Assembly: GCA_039025395.1 (NCBI GenBank)
Contig: JBCCOK010000013.1
Location: forward strand, 20,249-84,248
DNA length: 64,000 bases
Reading direction: 5' to 3'
Source: Hoeflea_A sp039025395
Lineage (GTDB): Bacteria > Pseudomonadota > Alphaproteobacteria > Rhizobiales > Rhizobiaceae
The notes below the pieces were generated by a model. The model was given only the letters and a program-made list of their open reading frames with translations. It did no database searches and had not been told where the DNA came from. The translations under genes were made by a program, and so were the position numbers. This document shows, in pieces, positions 15,687 to 25,274 of this stretch (position 1 is its first letter; each line of letters begins with the position of its first letter).

Positions 15687-17222
15687 ATGAGCGATCTGGC
15701 TATCGAGCTAAAGGGCATAGACAAGGACTTTGGGAGAGTTCATGCCAACAAAAACATCAATCTGAGCGTTCACAAGGGGACGATTCACGGCATCATCGGC
15801 GAAAACGGCGCCGGAAAATCGACTTTGATGTCAATCCTTTACGGATTTTACCAGGCCGACCGGGGGGAGATAAGGGTCAACGGTGAAAAGGTCGAAATCC
15901 GTGACCCGAACATTGCCATCGCATCCGGCATTGGCATGGTCCATCAGCACTTCATGCTGGTCGACAATTTCACGGTCCTTGAAAATGTCATGCTTGGCGC
16001 CGAGGAGAATGCGGTTTTGAACCGGGGCATCGCCAATGCCCGCGCCGAACTCAAGCGCCTGGAGGACGAATACGCACTTGAGGTCGATCCCGATGCAATC
16101 ATCGAGGAGTTGCCTGTCGGCCTGCAGCAGCGGGTCGAGATTCTCAAGGCGCTTTACCGGGGCGCGGAAATTCTCATTCTCGACGAACCCACCGGCGTCC
16201 TGACGCCGGCCGAAGCCGATCATCTTTTCAGGATCCTCGAACAGCTCCGCAACCAGGGCAAGACGATCTTGCTCATCACCCACAAGCTGCGCGAGATCAT
16301 GGCCATCACAGACGAGGTTTCGGTTATGCGGCGCGGCGAAATGGTGGCGACTCGAAAAACCTCGGAAACATCAGTTGAAGAGCTGGCAGAGCTGATGGTT
16401 GGTCGCCGCGTCCTGCTGCGGGTTGAAAAGGGTACTGCCCACCCGCGCGACGTCAAGCTGTCCGTCGAAGGTTTGACGGTACGCGACAGCCGCGGCGTTG
16501 TCATGGTCGACAATGTGTCCCTTGACGTGCGGGCCGGCGAAATCGTCGGCATCGCCGGTGTCGCCGGCAACGGCCAGTCCGAACTGCTGCAGGCCATCGC
16601 AGGCATTCGCCATGCCGAAAGCGGCAGGATTTTGCTCAATGGCGAACCGATTGGCGCCATGAGTGATTCCGATCCTCAGGACCTGCGCAAGCGCGGCTTG
16701 GCCCATGTGCCGGAAGACCGGCATCATATGGGCTTGGTTCTGACTTTTGAGCAGAATGAAAATGTTATTCTCGGCTATCACTACGATGAGAGATATCTGA
16801 ATGGTCCCATGCTCGATTTCGAAAGCATCCGCGGCACCGCCGCGCAGAGCATTGAAAAATACGATATCAGACCACCCGAAGTACGTCTGAAGACGGCAAG
16901 TTTCTCAGGCGGAAACCAGCAAAAGATCGTTTTGGCGCGGGAAATGGAGCGTGATCCGTCTGTCCTCGTCATTGGCCAGCCGACCCGCGGCGTCGACGTC
17001 GGCGCCATCGAGTTCATTCATAGGCGGATCATTGAAATGCGGGATGCCGGCAAGGCGGTCTTGCTGGTTTCAGTGGAGCTTGACGAAATTCGCGCCCTGT
17101 CCGATCGCATCCTCGTGATGTTTGCCGGTCGCGTCGTCGGCGAAAGGACGCCGGATACAAGTGAAGGAGAGCTGGGATTGCTGATGGCCGGCGTTGAACA
17201 GGAGAAAGAGGCAGCACAATGA
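15687..17222 (+). CDS. nucleoside/simple-sugar ABC transporter, double ATPase subunit
   Basis: 511 residues with two ABC domains. The first has P-loop GENGAGKST (about 38-46) and LDEPTGVLTPAEADHLF; the second has a degenerate P-loop GVAGNGQSEL and a normal SFSGGNQQKIVLAREM signature and QPTRGVDVGA. This asymmetry is typical of BMP-dependent nucleoside importers (YufO/NupA-like). The stop overlaps the next permease start (ATGA). The usual BMP-family lipoprotein that captures substrate is not adjacent. The ATG at 15687 is chosen because the family starts just before the first strand; the ribosome site is weak. Confidence 0.93.
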   Translation: MSDLAIELKGIDKDFGRVHANKNINLSVHKGTIHGIIGENGAGKSTLMSILYGFYQADRGEIRVNGEKVEIRDPNIAIASGIGMVHQHFMLVDNFTVLENVMLGAEENAVLNRGIANARAELKRLEDEYALEVDPDAIIEELPVGLQQRVEILKALYRGAEILILDEPTGVLTPAEADHLFRILEQLRNQGKTILLITHKLREIMAITDEVSVMRRGEMVATRKTSETSVEELAELMVGRRVLLRVEKGTAHPRDVKLSVEGLTVRDSRGVVMVDNVSLDVRAGEIVGIAGVAGNGQSELLQAIAGIRHAESGRILLNGEPIGAMSDSDPQDLRKRGLAHVPEDRHHMGLVLTFEQNENVILGYHYDERYLNGPMLDFESIRGTAAQSIEKYDIRPPEVRLKTASFSGGNQQKIVLAREMERDPSVLVIGQPTRGVDVGAIEFIHRRIIEMRDAGKAVLLVSVELDEIRALSDRILVMFAGRVVGERTPDTSEGELGLLMAGVEQEKEAAQ

Positions 17223-18355
17223 GTGTTCCTTACGCAAAGCTTCCCGGCTGGGTCGAATTCGGCCTGATCCCCCTGATTAATCTGGTGGTTGCCTTCCTGG
17301 TTGCCGGACTGGTAGTGCTGCTCGTCGGCGAAAGTCCGCTGAAAGCGGCGACACTGCTTGTCCAAGGGGCATTCGGCTACGGTGAAGGGCTCGGCTTTAC
17401 CCTCTATTACGCCACCAATTTCATCTTTACCGGTCTTGCCGTTGCCGTGGCGTTTCACTGCGGATTGTTCAACATCGGAGGCGAAGGTCAGGCCTATGTG
17501 GGCGGATTGGGCGTTGCCATCGTCGCGCTGGCGCTGGACGGAATCTTCCCGTGGTATCTGACATTTCCCTTTGCCATACTCTCCGGAGCGCTGTTTGGTG
17601 CTGCCTGGGCATTCATACCCGGCTACCTTCAAGCAAAGCGCGGCAGTCACGTGGTCATCACCACGATCATGTTCAATTTCATAGCCGCCAGCCTGATGGT
17701 CTACATGCTCGTCGAGGTCCTCAAGCCGGCAGGTTCCATGGCGCCGCAGACAGAAACCTTCCAGGATGGCGGACATATTCCACGACTCGATTGGCTGCTC
17801 TCGTTGATCGGCCTCGATATCGGTGGCGCGCCGTTCAACCTGACCTTTATCCTTGCCCTGATCATGGCATTCTTGGTCTGGGTGCTGATCTGGCGTACCC
17901 GGTTGGGCTACGAAATTCGGACGATGGGCGCGAGTCCCACGGCTGCCCGTTACGCCGGCATCAAAGAAGCACGAATCATCATTATCACGATGCTCATTTC
18001 CGGGGCGTTGGCGGGAATGATGGCGCTGAATCCGATCATGGGCGACCAGCACCGGCTTCAACTCGACTTTGTCGCCGGCGCCGGCTTCGTCGGCATCGCC
18101 GTTGCGCTGATGGGGCGTTCCCATCCGCTTGGCATCATACCGGCGGCAATTCTGTTCGGCATGCTTTATCAGGGCGGCGCCGAGATCGCATTCGAGATGC
18201 CGCAGATTTCGCGTGACATGATCACCATCATTCAGGGTCTCGTCATTCTCTTCGCCGGCGCGCTGGAACACATGTTCAGGCCCGCGATCACAGCGTTCTT
18301 TGTAAGCCTCGGCTCCTTGGGCAGGCCGCGGCATACGGCGGAGGCAGGGGAGTAG
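17219..18355 (+). CDS. nucleoside ABC transporter permease 1
   Basis: 378 residues with about nine hydrophobic segments and the BPD_transp_2 pattern (FNIGGEGQAYVGGLG; GSHVVITTIMFNFIA). It pairs with the next permease to form the membrane channel. It is coupled to the ATPase gene by a 4-nt overlap and followed by the second permease after 3 nt. Confidence 0.93.
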   Translation: MSVPYAKLPGWVEFGLIPLINLVVAFLVAGLVVLLVGESPLKAATLLVQGAFGYGEGLGFTLYYATNFIFTGLAVAVAFHCGLFNIGGEGQAYVGGLGVAIVALALDGIFPWYLTFPFAILSGALFGAAWAFIPGYLQAKRGSHVVITTIMFNFIAASLMVYMLVEVLKPAGSMAPQTETFQDGGHIPRLDWLLSLIGLDIGGAPFNLTFILALIMAFLVWVLIWRTRLGYEIRTMGASPTAARYAGIKEARIIIITMLISGALAGMMALNPIMGDQHRLQLDFVAGAGFVGIAVALMGRSHPLGIIPAAILFGMLYQGGAEIAFEMPQISRDMITIIQGLVILFAGALEHMFRPAITAFFVSLGSLGRPRHTAEAGE

Positions 18356-18358
18356 GCC

Positions 18359-19330
18359 ATGGATTATTTCCAGATTGCGCTGGTTACGCTTGAGGCAACG
18401 ATCCGTCTGTCGGTTCCTCTGATCTTTGCGGCTCTTGCCGGACTTTATTCCGAAAGATCCGGGATCTTCGACATCGGGCTTGAGGGCAAGATGCTGGCTG
18501 CCGCCTTTGCCGGAGGCGCCGCCGCCTATGTCTATGACTCAGCGTTTATCGGGCTGCTGATGGCAGTTTTGGTCTCCGTTGCGCTTGCAATGGTACATGC
18601 CTTTGCCTCGATCACCCAGCGCGGCAACCAGATCGTTTCCGGTGTTGCAATCAATTTTATCGCTCTTGGCTCGACCGTCATTCTTGGACAAGCGTGGTTC
18701 CGCCAGGGCGGACGAACGCCACAGTTGGACGAAGACAGCCGGTTTCAGGCGATTACCCTGCCTTTTGCTGAGACACTGGAAGGCGTGCCCGTGCTGGGTC
18801 CGATCTACGCCAATCTTATCTCCGGCCATTTCCTGCTCACCTACCTTGCCTTTGCCATGGTTCCGATCACCTGGTGGGTGCTCTATCGAACCCGTTTCGG
18901 TTTGCGGCTTCGGGCCGTTGGTGAGAATCCGGGCGCTGTTGATACCGCCGGAATATCGGTAACCCGGATGCGCTATCTGGGCGTTCTGTGCTGCGGCATT
19001 CTATGCGGTTTTGCCGGTGCCTATCTGTCAATGGCTGTGGCGGCCGGTTTCGTCAAAGGCATGACTGCAGGCAAGGGCTTCATCGCCTTGGCGGCGCTGA
19101 TCTTTGCCAAATGGAAGCCGGTCAATGTCATGCTGGCCTGTCTTCTGTTCGGCTTTCTGGATGCCAGCGCCATATTGATGCAGGGCAAGGAAATGCCGTT
19201 GGTTGGTGAAGTGCCGGTGCAATTCATGCAGGCTCTGCCTTACGTGCTGACGGTCGTGTTGCTTGCCGGTTTCATCGGCAAGGCCATACCGCCCAAAGCC
19301 GGCGGCCAGCCTTATGTGAAAGAGCGGTAG
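18359..19330 (+). CDS. nucleoside ABC transporter permease 2
   Basis: 323 residues, polytopic. IFDIGLEGKMLAAAFAGG and NQIVSGVAINFIALG match the second permease of nucleoside importers, and GKGFIALAALIFAKWKP is the conserved C-terminal loop. It forms a heterodimer with permease 1. It is the last transporter gene; 156 nt separate it from the phosphorylase gene. Confidence 0.93.
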   Translation: MDYFQIALVTLEATIRLSVPLIFAALAGLYSERSGIFDIGLEGKMLAAAFAGGAAAYVYDSAFIGLLMAVLVSVALAMVHAFASITQRGNQIVSGVAINFIALGSTVILGQAWFRQGGRTPQLDEDSRFQAITLPFAETLEGVPVLGPIYANLISGHFLLTYLAFAMVPITWWVLYRTRFGLRLRAVGENPGAVDTAGISVTRMRYLGVLCCGILCGFAGAYLSMAVAAGFVKGMTAGKGFIALAALIFAKWKPVNVMLACLLFGFLDASAILMQGKEMPLVGEVPVQFMQALPYVLTVVLLAGFIGKAIPPKAGGQPYVKER

Positions 19331-19346
19331 GAAACAGATCGTGCGA

Positions 19347-19371
19347 CATGGACAGCATGGTGCAGTCCATG
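19347..19371. other. hairpin in the permease-phosphorylase gap
   Basis: CATGGAC (19347-19353) and GTCCATG (19365-19371) around an 11-nt loop. There is no T run, so it is not a standard intrinsic terminator; it could be an mRNA-processing or attenuation element inside the operon. Confidence 0.3.
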
Positions 19372-19486
19372 ACTTTGGGGGAGTTGCTCCCGTACGCTTT
19401 TGAATCGGATGCCTTGTCATGAACATCATCAAAACGTTCATTCTGGGTGAACAGCGCCCGCATGTTCCTGATTCGGGAGGTCTGAC

Positions 19487-20278
19487 ATGAATACCGCGAC
19501 TTCTGCTCTCGTCCGCCGGCTCTCGGGCTTGACACCGAAAACGGCCATCGTTCTGGGGTCCGGATTGGGCGCACTTGTCGGTGAACTCGGCAATGAAACA
19601 CGCATACCTTATGCCGAACTTGAGGGTTTCCCGCACGGCGGTGTTTCCGGCCATGCCGGAGAACTTGTCGCGGGTCAATTCGGTCATACGCCCGTCATTA
19701 TGCTGTCGGGCCGGGCGCATTACTACGAAAACGCAGATGCATCCGTCATGCGTGCGCCGCTTGAAACACTTCACGGCCTTGGCGTTGAGCGCTTGATTTT
19801 GACCAACGCCGCCGGTTCCTTGCGCGAGGACATGCCGCCCGGTTCCGTCATGCAGATTACAGATCATATCAATTTTTCCGGCACCAACCCGCTGTTCGGC
19901 GAGCCGAGCGACCGCCGTTTTGTTGGTTTGACGAACGCCTATGACGGCGCAATGCAGGCGGAGATGCGTGAGGCCGCCCGAACTGCCGGTGTAGAGCTGC
20001 AGCAGGGCGTTTACATGTGGTTTTCCGGCCCAAGTTTCGAAACGCCGGCGGAAATCAGGATGGCGCGAACAATGGGCGCGGATGCCGTTGGCATGTCCAC
20101 CGTGCCGGAGGTTATTATTGCCCGGTTCCTCGGACTGCGCGTGATCGCAGCGTCAATTATCACCAATCTCGCCGCCGGTATGGGCGGTGGTGAGCTGTCG
20201 CATGAAGAGACAAAGGAAATGGCACCCCTCGGCGGATTGAGGCTTGCCACGATCCTGAGGCAAATGCTGGCGCAGTAG
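19487..20278 (+). CDS. punA: purine-nucleoside phosphorylase
   Basis: 263 residues of the trimeric PNP family. VLGSGLGALV near the N-terminus is the phosphate-binding loop, GRAHYYEN and TNAAGSL follow, and SGPSFETPAEIRMAR then GADAVGMSTVPE form the base/ribose site. It cleaves purine nucleosides with phosphate to base plus (deoxy)ribose-1-phosphate. GGGAGG lies 8 nt before the ATG. A 23-codon frame (19419-19490) ends in an ATGA overlap with this start. Its place after the transporter and before deoA supports nucleoside salvage. Confidence 0.94.
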   Translation: MNTATSALVRRLSGLTPKTAIVLGSGLGALVGELGNETRIPYAELEGFPHGGVSGHAGELVAGQFGHTPVIMLSGRAHYYENADASVMRAPLETLHGLGVERLILTNAAGSLREDMPPGSVMQITDHINFSGTNPLFGEPSDRRFVGLTNAYDGAMQAEMREAARTAGVELQQGVYMWFSGPSFETPAEIRMARTMGADAVGMSTVPEVIIARFLGLRVIAASIITNLAAGMGGGELSHEETKEMAPLGGLRLATILRQMLAQ

Positions 20279-20322
20279 TGTAGTCTCACAAAGCGCCTGC
20301 CATGCGCGCAAGTGGAGTGGGT

Positions 20323-21660
20323 ATGATGGGTTTCTTACCGCAGGAAATGATTCGCAAGAAGCGCGACGGCGGCACGCTTGAGCCTGACGAAATAGCCGCC
20401 TTCGTGAAAGGCATGATCGATCAGACAGTCTCAGAGGGCCAGATTGCCGCTTTTGCAATGGCCGTATTCTTCAACGGCATGTCACAGGATGAGGCCGTGG
20501 CACTGACTCTGGCGATGCGGGACTCAGGCGATGTTTTGACGTGGCCCGATACGGACAGGCCCATTGTCGATAAGCACTCCACCGGCGGCGTTGGCGACAA
20601 CGTTTCATTGATGCTGGCGTCGATCGTTGCTGCCTGCGGGGCCGCCGTGCCGATGATTTCCGGGCGCGGGCTCGGACATACCGGTGGCACACTCGACAAG
20701 ATGGAATCGATACCTGGTTACCAGGTCGTTCCAAGCAACGCACTCTTCCGCAAAACCGTTGCCGAAGTCGGCTTTGCCATCATCGGTCAGACTGGCAGCC
20801 TGGCACCGGCCGACCGCCGCTTCTATGCAATTCGCGATGTCACGGCAACGGTCGAATCGATACCGCTGATTACTGCCTCAATATTGTCCAAGAAACTCGC
20901 CGCAGGCCTTCACGCCTTGGTGCTGGATGTCAAAGTTGGAAATGGCGCCTTCATGGCCGAACTCGAAGCGGCTTCCCAATTGGCGCAGAGCTTGGTCGAT
21001 GTTGCCAACGGTGCCGGACTTGCGACAAGTGCAATCATCACCGATATGAACGAACCACTCGCGAGTGCCGCCGGAAACGCCGTCGAGGTGAAAAATGCTG
21101 TCGACTTCCTGATCGGGAACCACAGGGACCCGCGGCTGGAAGACGTTACGCTGACACTTGCGGCCGAGATGGTACACGCGTCTGGTCTTGCACCTGATCA
21201 TCATGCCGCTCGCCGAATGGCATCCGATGCACTTGGCAGCGGCAGGGCAGCGGAGTTTTTCGCAAAGATGGTTCATACCCTGGGCGGTCCATCTGATTTT
21301 ATCGACCGACACGATATGCACTTGCCGAAGGCGCCGGTGATCCGGGACGTCATTGCCGAGGAGTCGGGATATGTGCATTCGATCGATACCCGCGGCAAAG
21401 GCCTTGCCGTTGTAGCACTCGGGGGCGGGCGCACGCGGCCCCAAGACAGCGTGGATCATGCTGTCGGACTAACCGATCTTGCCGGAATAGGCGCAAGACT
21501 TTCAACCGGTGATGTCGTTGCCCGTGTCCATGCTTCCAGCGAGGAGGATGCGGTACGGGCCGCCAAAACCGTTCTCGCCTGTTATCGGCTCGGGCACGCA
21601 CCACCGAAGACGTCGGAGGTGATCAGATCGAAGATCAAATGGAAGCCCGAGCAACCCTAA
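20323..21660 (+). CDS. deoA: thymidine phosphorylase
   Basis: 445 residues. DKHSTGGVGDNVSLML and GRGLGHTGGTLDKMESIPG are the thymidine/pyrimidine phosphorylase signatures, and SKKLAAGLHALVLDVKVG follows. It splits thymidine and deoxyuridine to base and deoxyribose-1-phosphate. GGAG at 20314-20317 fits the ATG at 20323 (or the adjacent ATG at 20326), not the earlier ATG at 20302. Its stop codon overlaps that of the convergent protease gene. Confidence 0.95.
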   Translation: MMGFLPQEMIRKKRDGGTLEPDEIAAFVKGMIDQTVSEGQIAAFAMAVFFNGMSQDEAVALTLAMRDSGDVLTWPDTDRPIVDKHSTGGVGDNVSLMLASIVAACGAAVPMISGRGLGHTGGTLDKMESIPGYQVVPSNALFRKTVAEVGFAIIGQTGSLAPADRRFYAIRDVTATVESIPLITASILSKKLAAGLHALVLDVKVGNGAFMAELEAASQLAQSLVDVANGAGLATSAIITDMNEPLASAAGNAVEVKNAVDFLIGNHRDPRLEDVTLTLAAEMVHASGLAPDHHAARRMASDALGSGRAAEFFAKMVHTLGGPSDFIDRHDMHLPKAPVIRDVIAEESGYVHSIDTRGKGLAVVALGGGRTRPQDSVDHAVGLTDLAGIGARLSTGDVVARVHASSEEDAVRAAKTVLACYRLGHAPPKTSEVIRSKIKWKPEQP

Positions 21661-22190
21661 AGTTCAAGAATAAGCTTGCCGTCGCGTGACTGGAAGGATT
21701 TCAGGCGATTGAGAAAACTCATACCGACAAGCATGCCGCCCAGAGCTCGGTCCTCTAACACGAACGCTTCCACATCCCGTACCCGGATCGTCTCCAGTTC
21801 GACGGTCCGTAGCTCGACGCGCGCCGCCTTGACCGCTCCGTTGGCAGTGGAGACGCGGTATTTGAACATATCGGCTGTCACCGATACTCCGAGCCTTTGC
21901 GCGGTCGACCGGTTAAGCGCAACGGCCGTTGCGCCGGTGTCAATGAGCCCGTCGATTGTTCGGCCATTGACCCTGAATGTACCGATGTAATGGCCGCGCT
22001 GATCTGCGGTTAGAACGACATCGCGACCGCTCGTATAGGCAGCAGTTGTTTGGACAGTGGGCGTCAAGACCTCATTCGGCGGTTGGACGACACTGACCTC
22101 TACGGCCGTTCTTTCCTGTTCCTCAACGATTTTGGGAACGGATACGGCAACGCCGGATACCACGGTCGCAAGCAGAATAATTCGCAGCAT
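21657..22190 (-). CDS. retropepsin-like aspartic protease, TIGR02281-type
   Basis: 177 residues. A single N-terminal hydrophobic stretch (LRIILLATVVSGVAVSV) should anchor or export it. The core has GLIDTGATAVALN, the DTG-type active-site triad found once per subunit, so the enzyme would act as a dimer, and a C-terminal GMLVGMSFLNRL that matches the ILGxxFL-like element. A regulated periplasmic or membrane protease is likely; its target is unknown. It converges on deoA with 3 nt of overlap. Confidence 0.88.
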   Translation of the reverse strand: MLRIILLATVVSGVAVSVPKIVEEQERTAVEVSVVQPPNEVLTPTVQTTAAYTSGRDVVLTADQRGHYIGTFRVNGRTIDGLIDTGATAVALNRSTAQRLGVSVTADMFKYRVSTANGAVKAARVELRTVELETIRVRDVEAFVLEDRALGGMLVGMSFLNRLKSFQSRDGKLILEL

Positions 22191-22288
22191 TGTGTTTCGC
22201 CTTCGCGCTGGTTCGCACGCAGTACATCAGGAGAATCCTAAAGGACCGTAAGCGCGCGCCCTTAGCGCAGCACTGTCGGCTGATCTGG

Positions 22289-22304
22289 TTAGGGAAACGT
22301 TAAC
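22289..22304. promoter_or_regulatory. near-consensus CtrA-type box upstream of the protease gene
   Basis: TTAG-N7-TTAAC, one mismatch from the full TTAA-N7-TTAAC. It sits about 100 bp upstream of the aspartic protease start codon. This is weaker evidence than the two perfect sites. Confidence 0.25.
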
Positions 22305-22367
22305 TTTTGGATCAGTCAGGCCGGGATCGGCCGTTTTGTTAGAAACGCGCGCGCGGAGACAAAAAGG

Positions 22368-23018
22368 TTATTTCGTGCCGTACATCCGGTCGCCCGCATC
22401 GCCCAGCCCGGGGACGATATAACCCTTTTCGTTAAGGTGGCTGTCGATAGCGGCTGTGAAAACCGGAACATCGGGATGGGCACGGCAAAACGCCTCCACA
22501 CCTTCGGGTGCGGCCAATAAGCAAAGAAAACGGATATGGTGCGCGCCGCGTTCCTTCAGCTTTGTCACTGCGGCAATGGACGAGTTGGCCGTCGCTAGCA
22601 TCGGATCGACTACGATGACAAGGCGGTTGCCAATATCTTCCGGTGCCTTGAAATAGTACTCAACGGCTTCCAGCGTTTCGTGATTGCGGTAAAGCCCCAC
22701 ATGGGCAACGCGTGCAGAAGGTACCAGATCGAGCATACCTTCGAGCAGCCCGTTTCCGGCTCTCAAAATCGACGCAAAGACAAGTTTCTTGCCCGCGAGC
22801 ACCGGTGCGTCCATTTCCGCCAATGGGGTTTCGATCGGCTCATGCGTTAGATCAAGTTCACGCGTGACCTCGTAACAAAGCAGCGTGGATATCTCACGCA
22901 ACAGCCGGCGGAAACCGGCCGTGGACGTGTCCTTTTTACGCATCAGTGTCAGCTTGTGCTGAACCAGCGGATGATCGATGATCGTTGCGCCTTCCATAGC
23001 GACCGGTCCTTCCGCCAT
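22368..23018 (-). CDS. upp: uracil phosphoribosyltransferase
   Basis: 216 residues. ILRAGNGLLEGMLDLVP (PRPP/uracil site region), VVDPMLATANSS (the PRPP-binding loop in this family) and a C-terminal YIVPGLGDAGDRMYGT identify Upp. It makes UMP from uracil and PRPP. It follows deoB on the minus strand with about 100 nt between. A start seven codons later (22997) is possible. Confidence 0.95.
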   Translation of the reverse strand: MAEGPVAMEGATIIDHPLVQHKLTLMRKKDTSTAGFRRLLREISTLLCYEVTRELDLTHEPIETPLAEMDAPVLAGKKLVFASILRAGNGLLEGMLDLVPSARVAHVGLYRNHETLEAVEYYFKAPEDIGNRLVIVVDPMLATANSSIAAVTKLKERGAHHIRFLCLLAAPEGVEAFCRAHPDVPVFTAAIDSHLNEKGYIVPGLGDAGDRMYGTK

Positions 23019-23122
23019 AAGATCGCCCTATCTAACCGCAACTCAGACAGAGCGGCAAGACGCGCGCCGATCGTTTTGGTCAATGAAAGGGTTTCTGATC
23101 GGCTATCTTGCGCCAAAACCTG

Positions 23123-24343
23123 TCACAGGAAACTGCTTCCATGCTGTCCCGGCGGAAGCCCGAGATGGGCGGCAACGGTTTCCCCGATATCGGCGAATGT
23201 GCTTCTGACGCCGGCTGAACCCGATGGAACACCGGATCCGAAGCAAAGTACCGGGACCCGTTCCCGGGTGTGGTCGTTGCCGCGCCATGTCGGGTCGCAG
23301 CCATGGTCGGCTGTTATGATAACGAGGTCGTCGCGCTTCAGCCGCTTGGCGATTTCCGGAAGCTGCTCGTCAAATCGCTCAAGCGCCGAAGCATAGCCGG
23401 CAACATCCCGGCGATGGCCGTAAAGCGTGTCGAAATCAACAAAGTTGGTAAATATGATATCGCCAGTTCCGGCATCGTCCATGGCATCGAGCGTGGTCGC
23501 TAATAACGCCTCATTGCCATCGGCCTTGCGCATCTCGCTGATGCCTTGATGGGCAAAGATGTCGCTGATTTTCCCGACAGCGATAACCATGCGGCCGGCC
23601 TTGACGGCGCGGTCCAGCAATGTTGGCTCGGGCGGCAAAACAGAGTAATCGCGCCTGTTTCCCGTGCGTTCGAAGTCCTGCGGTGATTCGCCGACGAAGG
23701 GACGCGCAATCACCCTGCCGATATTGAGCGGATCGACGAGTTTGCGCACCGCCGCACACAGATCATAAAGCCTCTCAAGACCGAAATAGGCCTCGTGTGC
23801 GGCGATCTGGAAGACGCTGTCGGCCGATGTATAAAATATCGGTTGCCCGGTGCGGATGTGCTCCTCGCCATATTCGGCGATGACGGCAGTCCCGGAGGCG
23901 TGACGGTTTCCGAGGCTTCCCGGAATCCGGGCCGTTTCATATATTTGTTCGAGCAGGTCCTCAGGGAAGCTGATCTCTGCATCGGGGAAATATCCCCAAT
24001 CGAAAAGCACTGGCACGCCGGCAATTTCCCAATGGCCGGAAGGCGTATCCTTGCCCTGCGAGACCTGGGTTGCACTGGCGAACAGCCCGATCGGCTGAAC
24101 GGTTTCGTCCATTGCTTCAGGCGTTGAGCCCGTGGCCAGTCTCGCGGCCTGAACAAGCCCGAGGGATGTCAGATTAGGCAGCTCCAGGGGTCCGTTTCGC
24201 AGGCCATCACGGTCCGCAAGGCCGGCGGCACAGTATTCTGCGATATGCCCGAGTGTGTCGGCGCCTGCATCGCCGAACCTGTCGGCATCCGGCGCTCCGC
24301 CGATACCGAATGAATCAAGAAGAAGGATGATTGCGCGGGCCAT
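23123..24343 (-). CDS. deoB: phosphopentomutase
   Basis: 406 residues of the alkaline-phosphatase superfamily. The N-terminal LLLDSFGIGGAPDADRFGD gives the first metal Asp, GKDTPSGHWE holds the phosphorylated Thr, and ITADHGCDPTWRGNDHTRE supplies the C-terminal metal ligands. It converts (deoxy)ribose-1-phosphate from PNP and DeoA to the 5-phosphate. The ATG at 24343 is preferred to a TTG 12 nt upstream. Confidence 0.95.
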   Translation of the reverse strand: MARAIILLLDSFGIGGAPDADRFGDAGADTLGHIAEYCAAGLADRDGLRNGPLELPNLTSLGLVQAARLATGSTPEAMDETVQPIGLFASATQVSQGKDTPSGHWEIAGVPVLFDWGYFPDAEISFPEDLLEQIYETARIPGSLGNRHASGTAVIAEYGEEHIRTGQPIFYTSADSVFQIAAHEAYFGLERLYDLCAAVRKLVDPLNIGRVIARPFVGESPQDFERTGNRRDYSVLPPEPTLLDRAVKAGRMVIAVGKISDIFAHQGISEMRKADGNEALLATTLDAMDDAGTGDIIFTNFVDFDTLYGHRRDVAGYASALERFDEQLPEIAKRLKRDDLVIITADHGCDPTWRGNDHTRERVPVLCFGSGVPSGSAGVRSTFADIGETVAAHLGLPPGQHGSSFL

Positions 24344-24622
24344 GATCCCTGCCAAAGATGTTTGATGCGCTACGGCCGGCTGCCGAATTGAAGCAATGAG
24401 TGAGCGGGCGTCAAACTATTACGCCATGGTGCGGCTCACAATAGCGATTTTGGCCGGCAATGGCGACGCGCATGCATATGGCTCAAGGCAATCGACCGCA
24501 TCCTTTTGATGAATGACTGATCAGATCACCTTTAAAATATGGATCGGCTCATGGCTAAACCACATGCATTCCATGCGAGACAGGCGTTTCGATGTTTTGC
24601 CCGAAAGTCCTTGTCGTCCGGA
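24344..24622. other. gap between deoB and the pseudopilin genes
   Basis: About 280 bp with no credible gene, hairpin terminator or tRNA. It contains the deoB upstream region and the 3-prime end of the minus-strand tad genes. Confidence 0.4.
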
Positions 24623-25225
24623 TCAGTCGTTGCAGTCGCTACAGCCGATTGAGGTACCGAGGCGAGGCCGCATGTAGTAGGTCTCGTTCAGGTTCAGCGA
24701 TGTCGCGTTCGAGTTCGAAAACGGAATCGAGGTGATGAAGTTATGGGTCTTGAAGATTTCGCCGCGAATGTAGAAGGCGTCCGCAACCATAAGGCTGGCG
24801 GGGATGGTGACCTCCGTATTGGCCGTGTAGGGCTTCTGGGTTACGTTACCCCAGGACCAGTCGATGACGGCCTTTGTCCCGTCTGAGGACACGGAGATCG
24901 CCGTATAGCGCAGCTCAGTGTCATCAGCCTCATAGGGGGCAATAACACTCTCGGCGACATCGCTCATCGCGGAAAGCTCAGAGCGTGATGTGGAGGTACC
25001 CTGCGTGATCAGGTCCAGCGTAATATTGCCCGCCCGCGAGACCTTGGTATCCACTGAAAGCGCAAGGGTCATTTCTACAGCACCGATATAGAGGATCACC
25101 AGAATCGGGGCGACAAATGCGAATTCAACTGCACCGACGCCATTGCGGTCGCGGAGAAGATCACGCAATCGATCAGCCAAAGGCCGCTGCCGTGGCAAAT
25201 CACCGGTCCGACATTCCAGGCTCAT
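24623..25225 (-). CDS. TadE/TadF-like pseudopilin, Flp pilus assembly
   Basis: About 200 residues. The N-terminal region has the TadE-like prepilin pattern: a basic stretch, then NGVGAVEFAFVAPILVILYIG, with a hydrophobic helix and the conserved Glu at +5-like position. The C-terminal part would lie outside the inner membrane, and two cysteines sit near the end (GCSDC). AGAGGTG precedes the ATG at 25225. It overlaps nothing but follows the second TadE-like gene by about 50 nt. Processing by the CpaA peptidase is expected from the family. Confidence 0.85.
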   Translation of the reverse strand: MSLECRTGDLPRQRPLADRLRDLLRDRNGVGAVEFAFVAPILVILYIGAVEMTLALSVDTKVSRAGNITLDLITQGTSTSRSELSAMSDVAESVIAPYEADDTELRYTAISVSSDGTKAVIDWSWGNVTQKPYTANTEVTIPASLMVADAFYIRGEIFKTHNFITSIPFSNSNATSLNLNETYYMRPRLGTSIGCSDCND

Positions 25226-25274
25226 GGGAGCACCTCTGTGATTCGCTGTGCGTGCTTTCAACCGGATCATGTTT

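Noticed and set aside
17018..18334. Long minus-strand open frame opposite the nucleoside permease
   Set aside because: It is the antisense of a clear polytopic permease; its composition is charged low-complexity and it has no family motifs.
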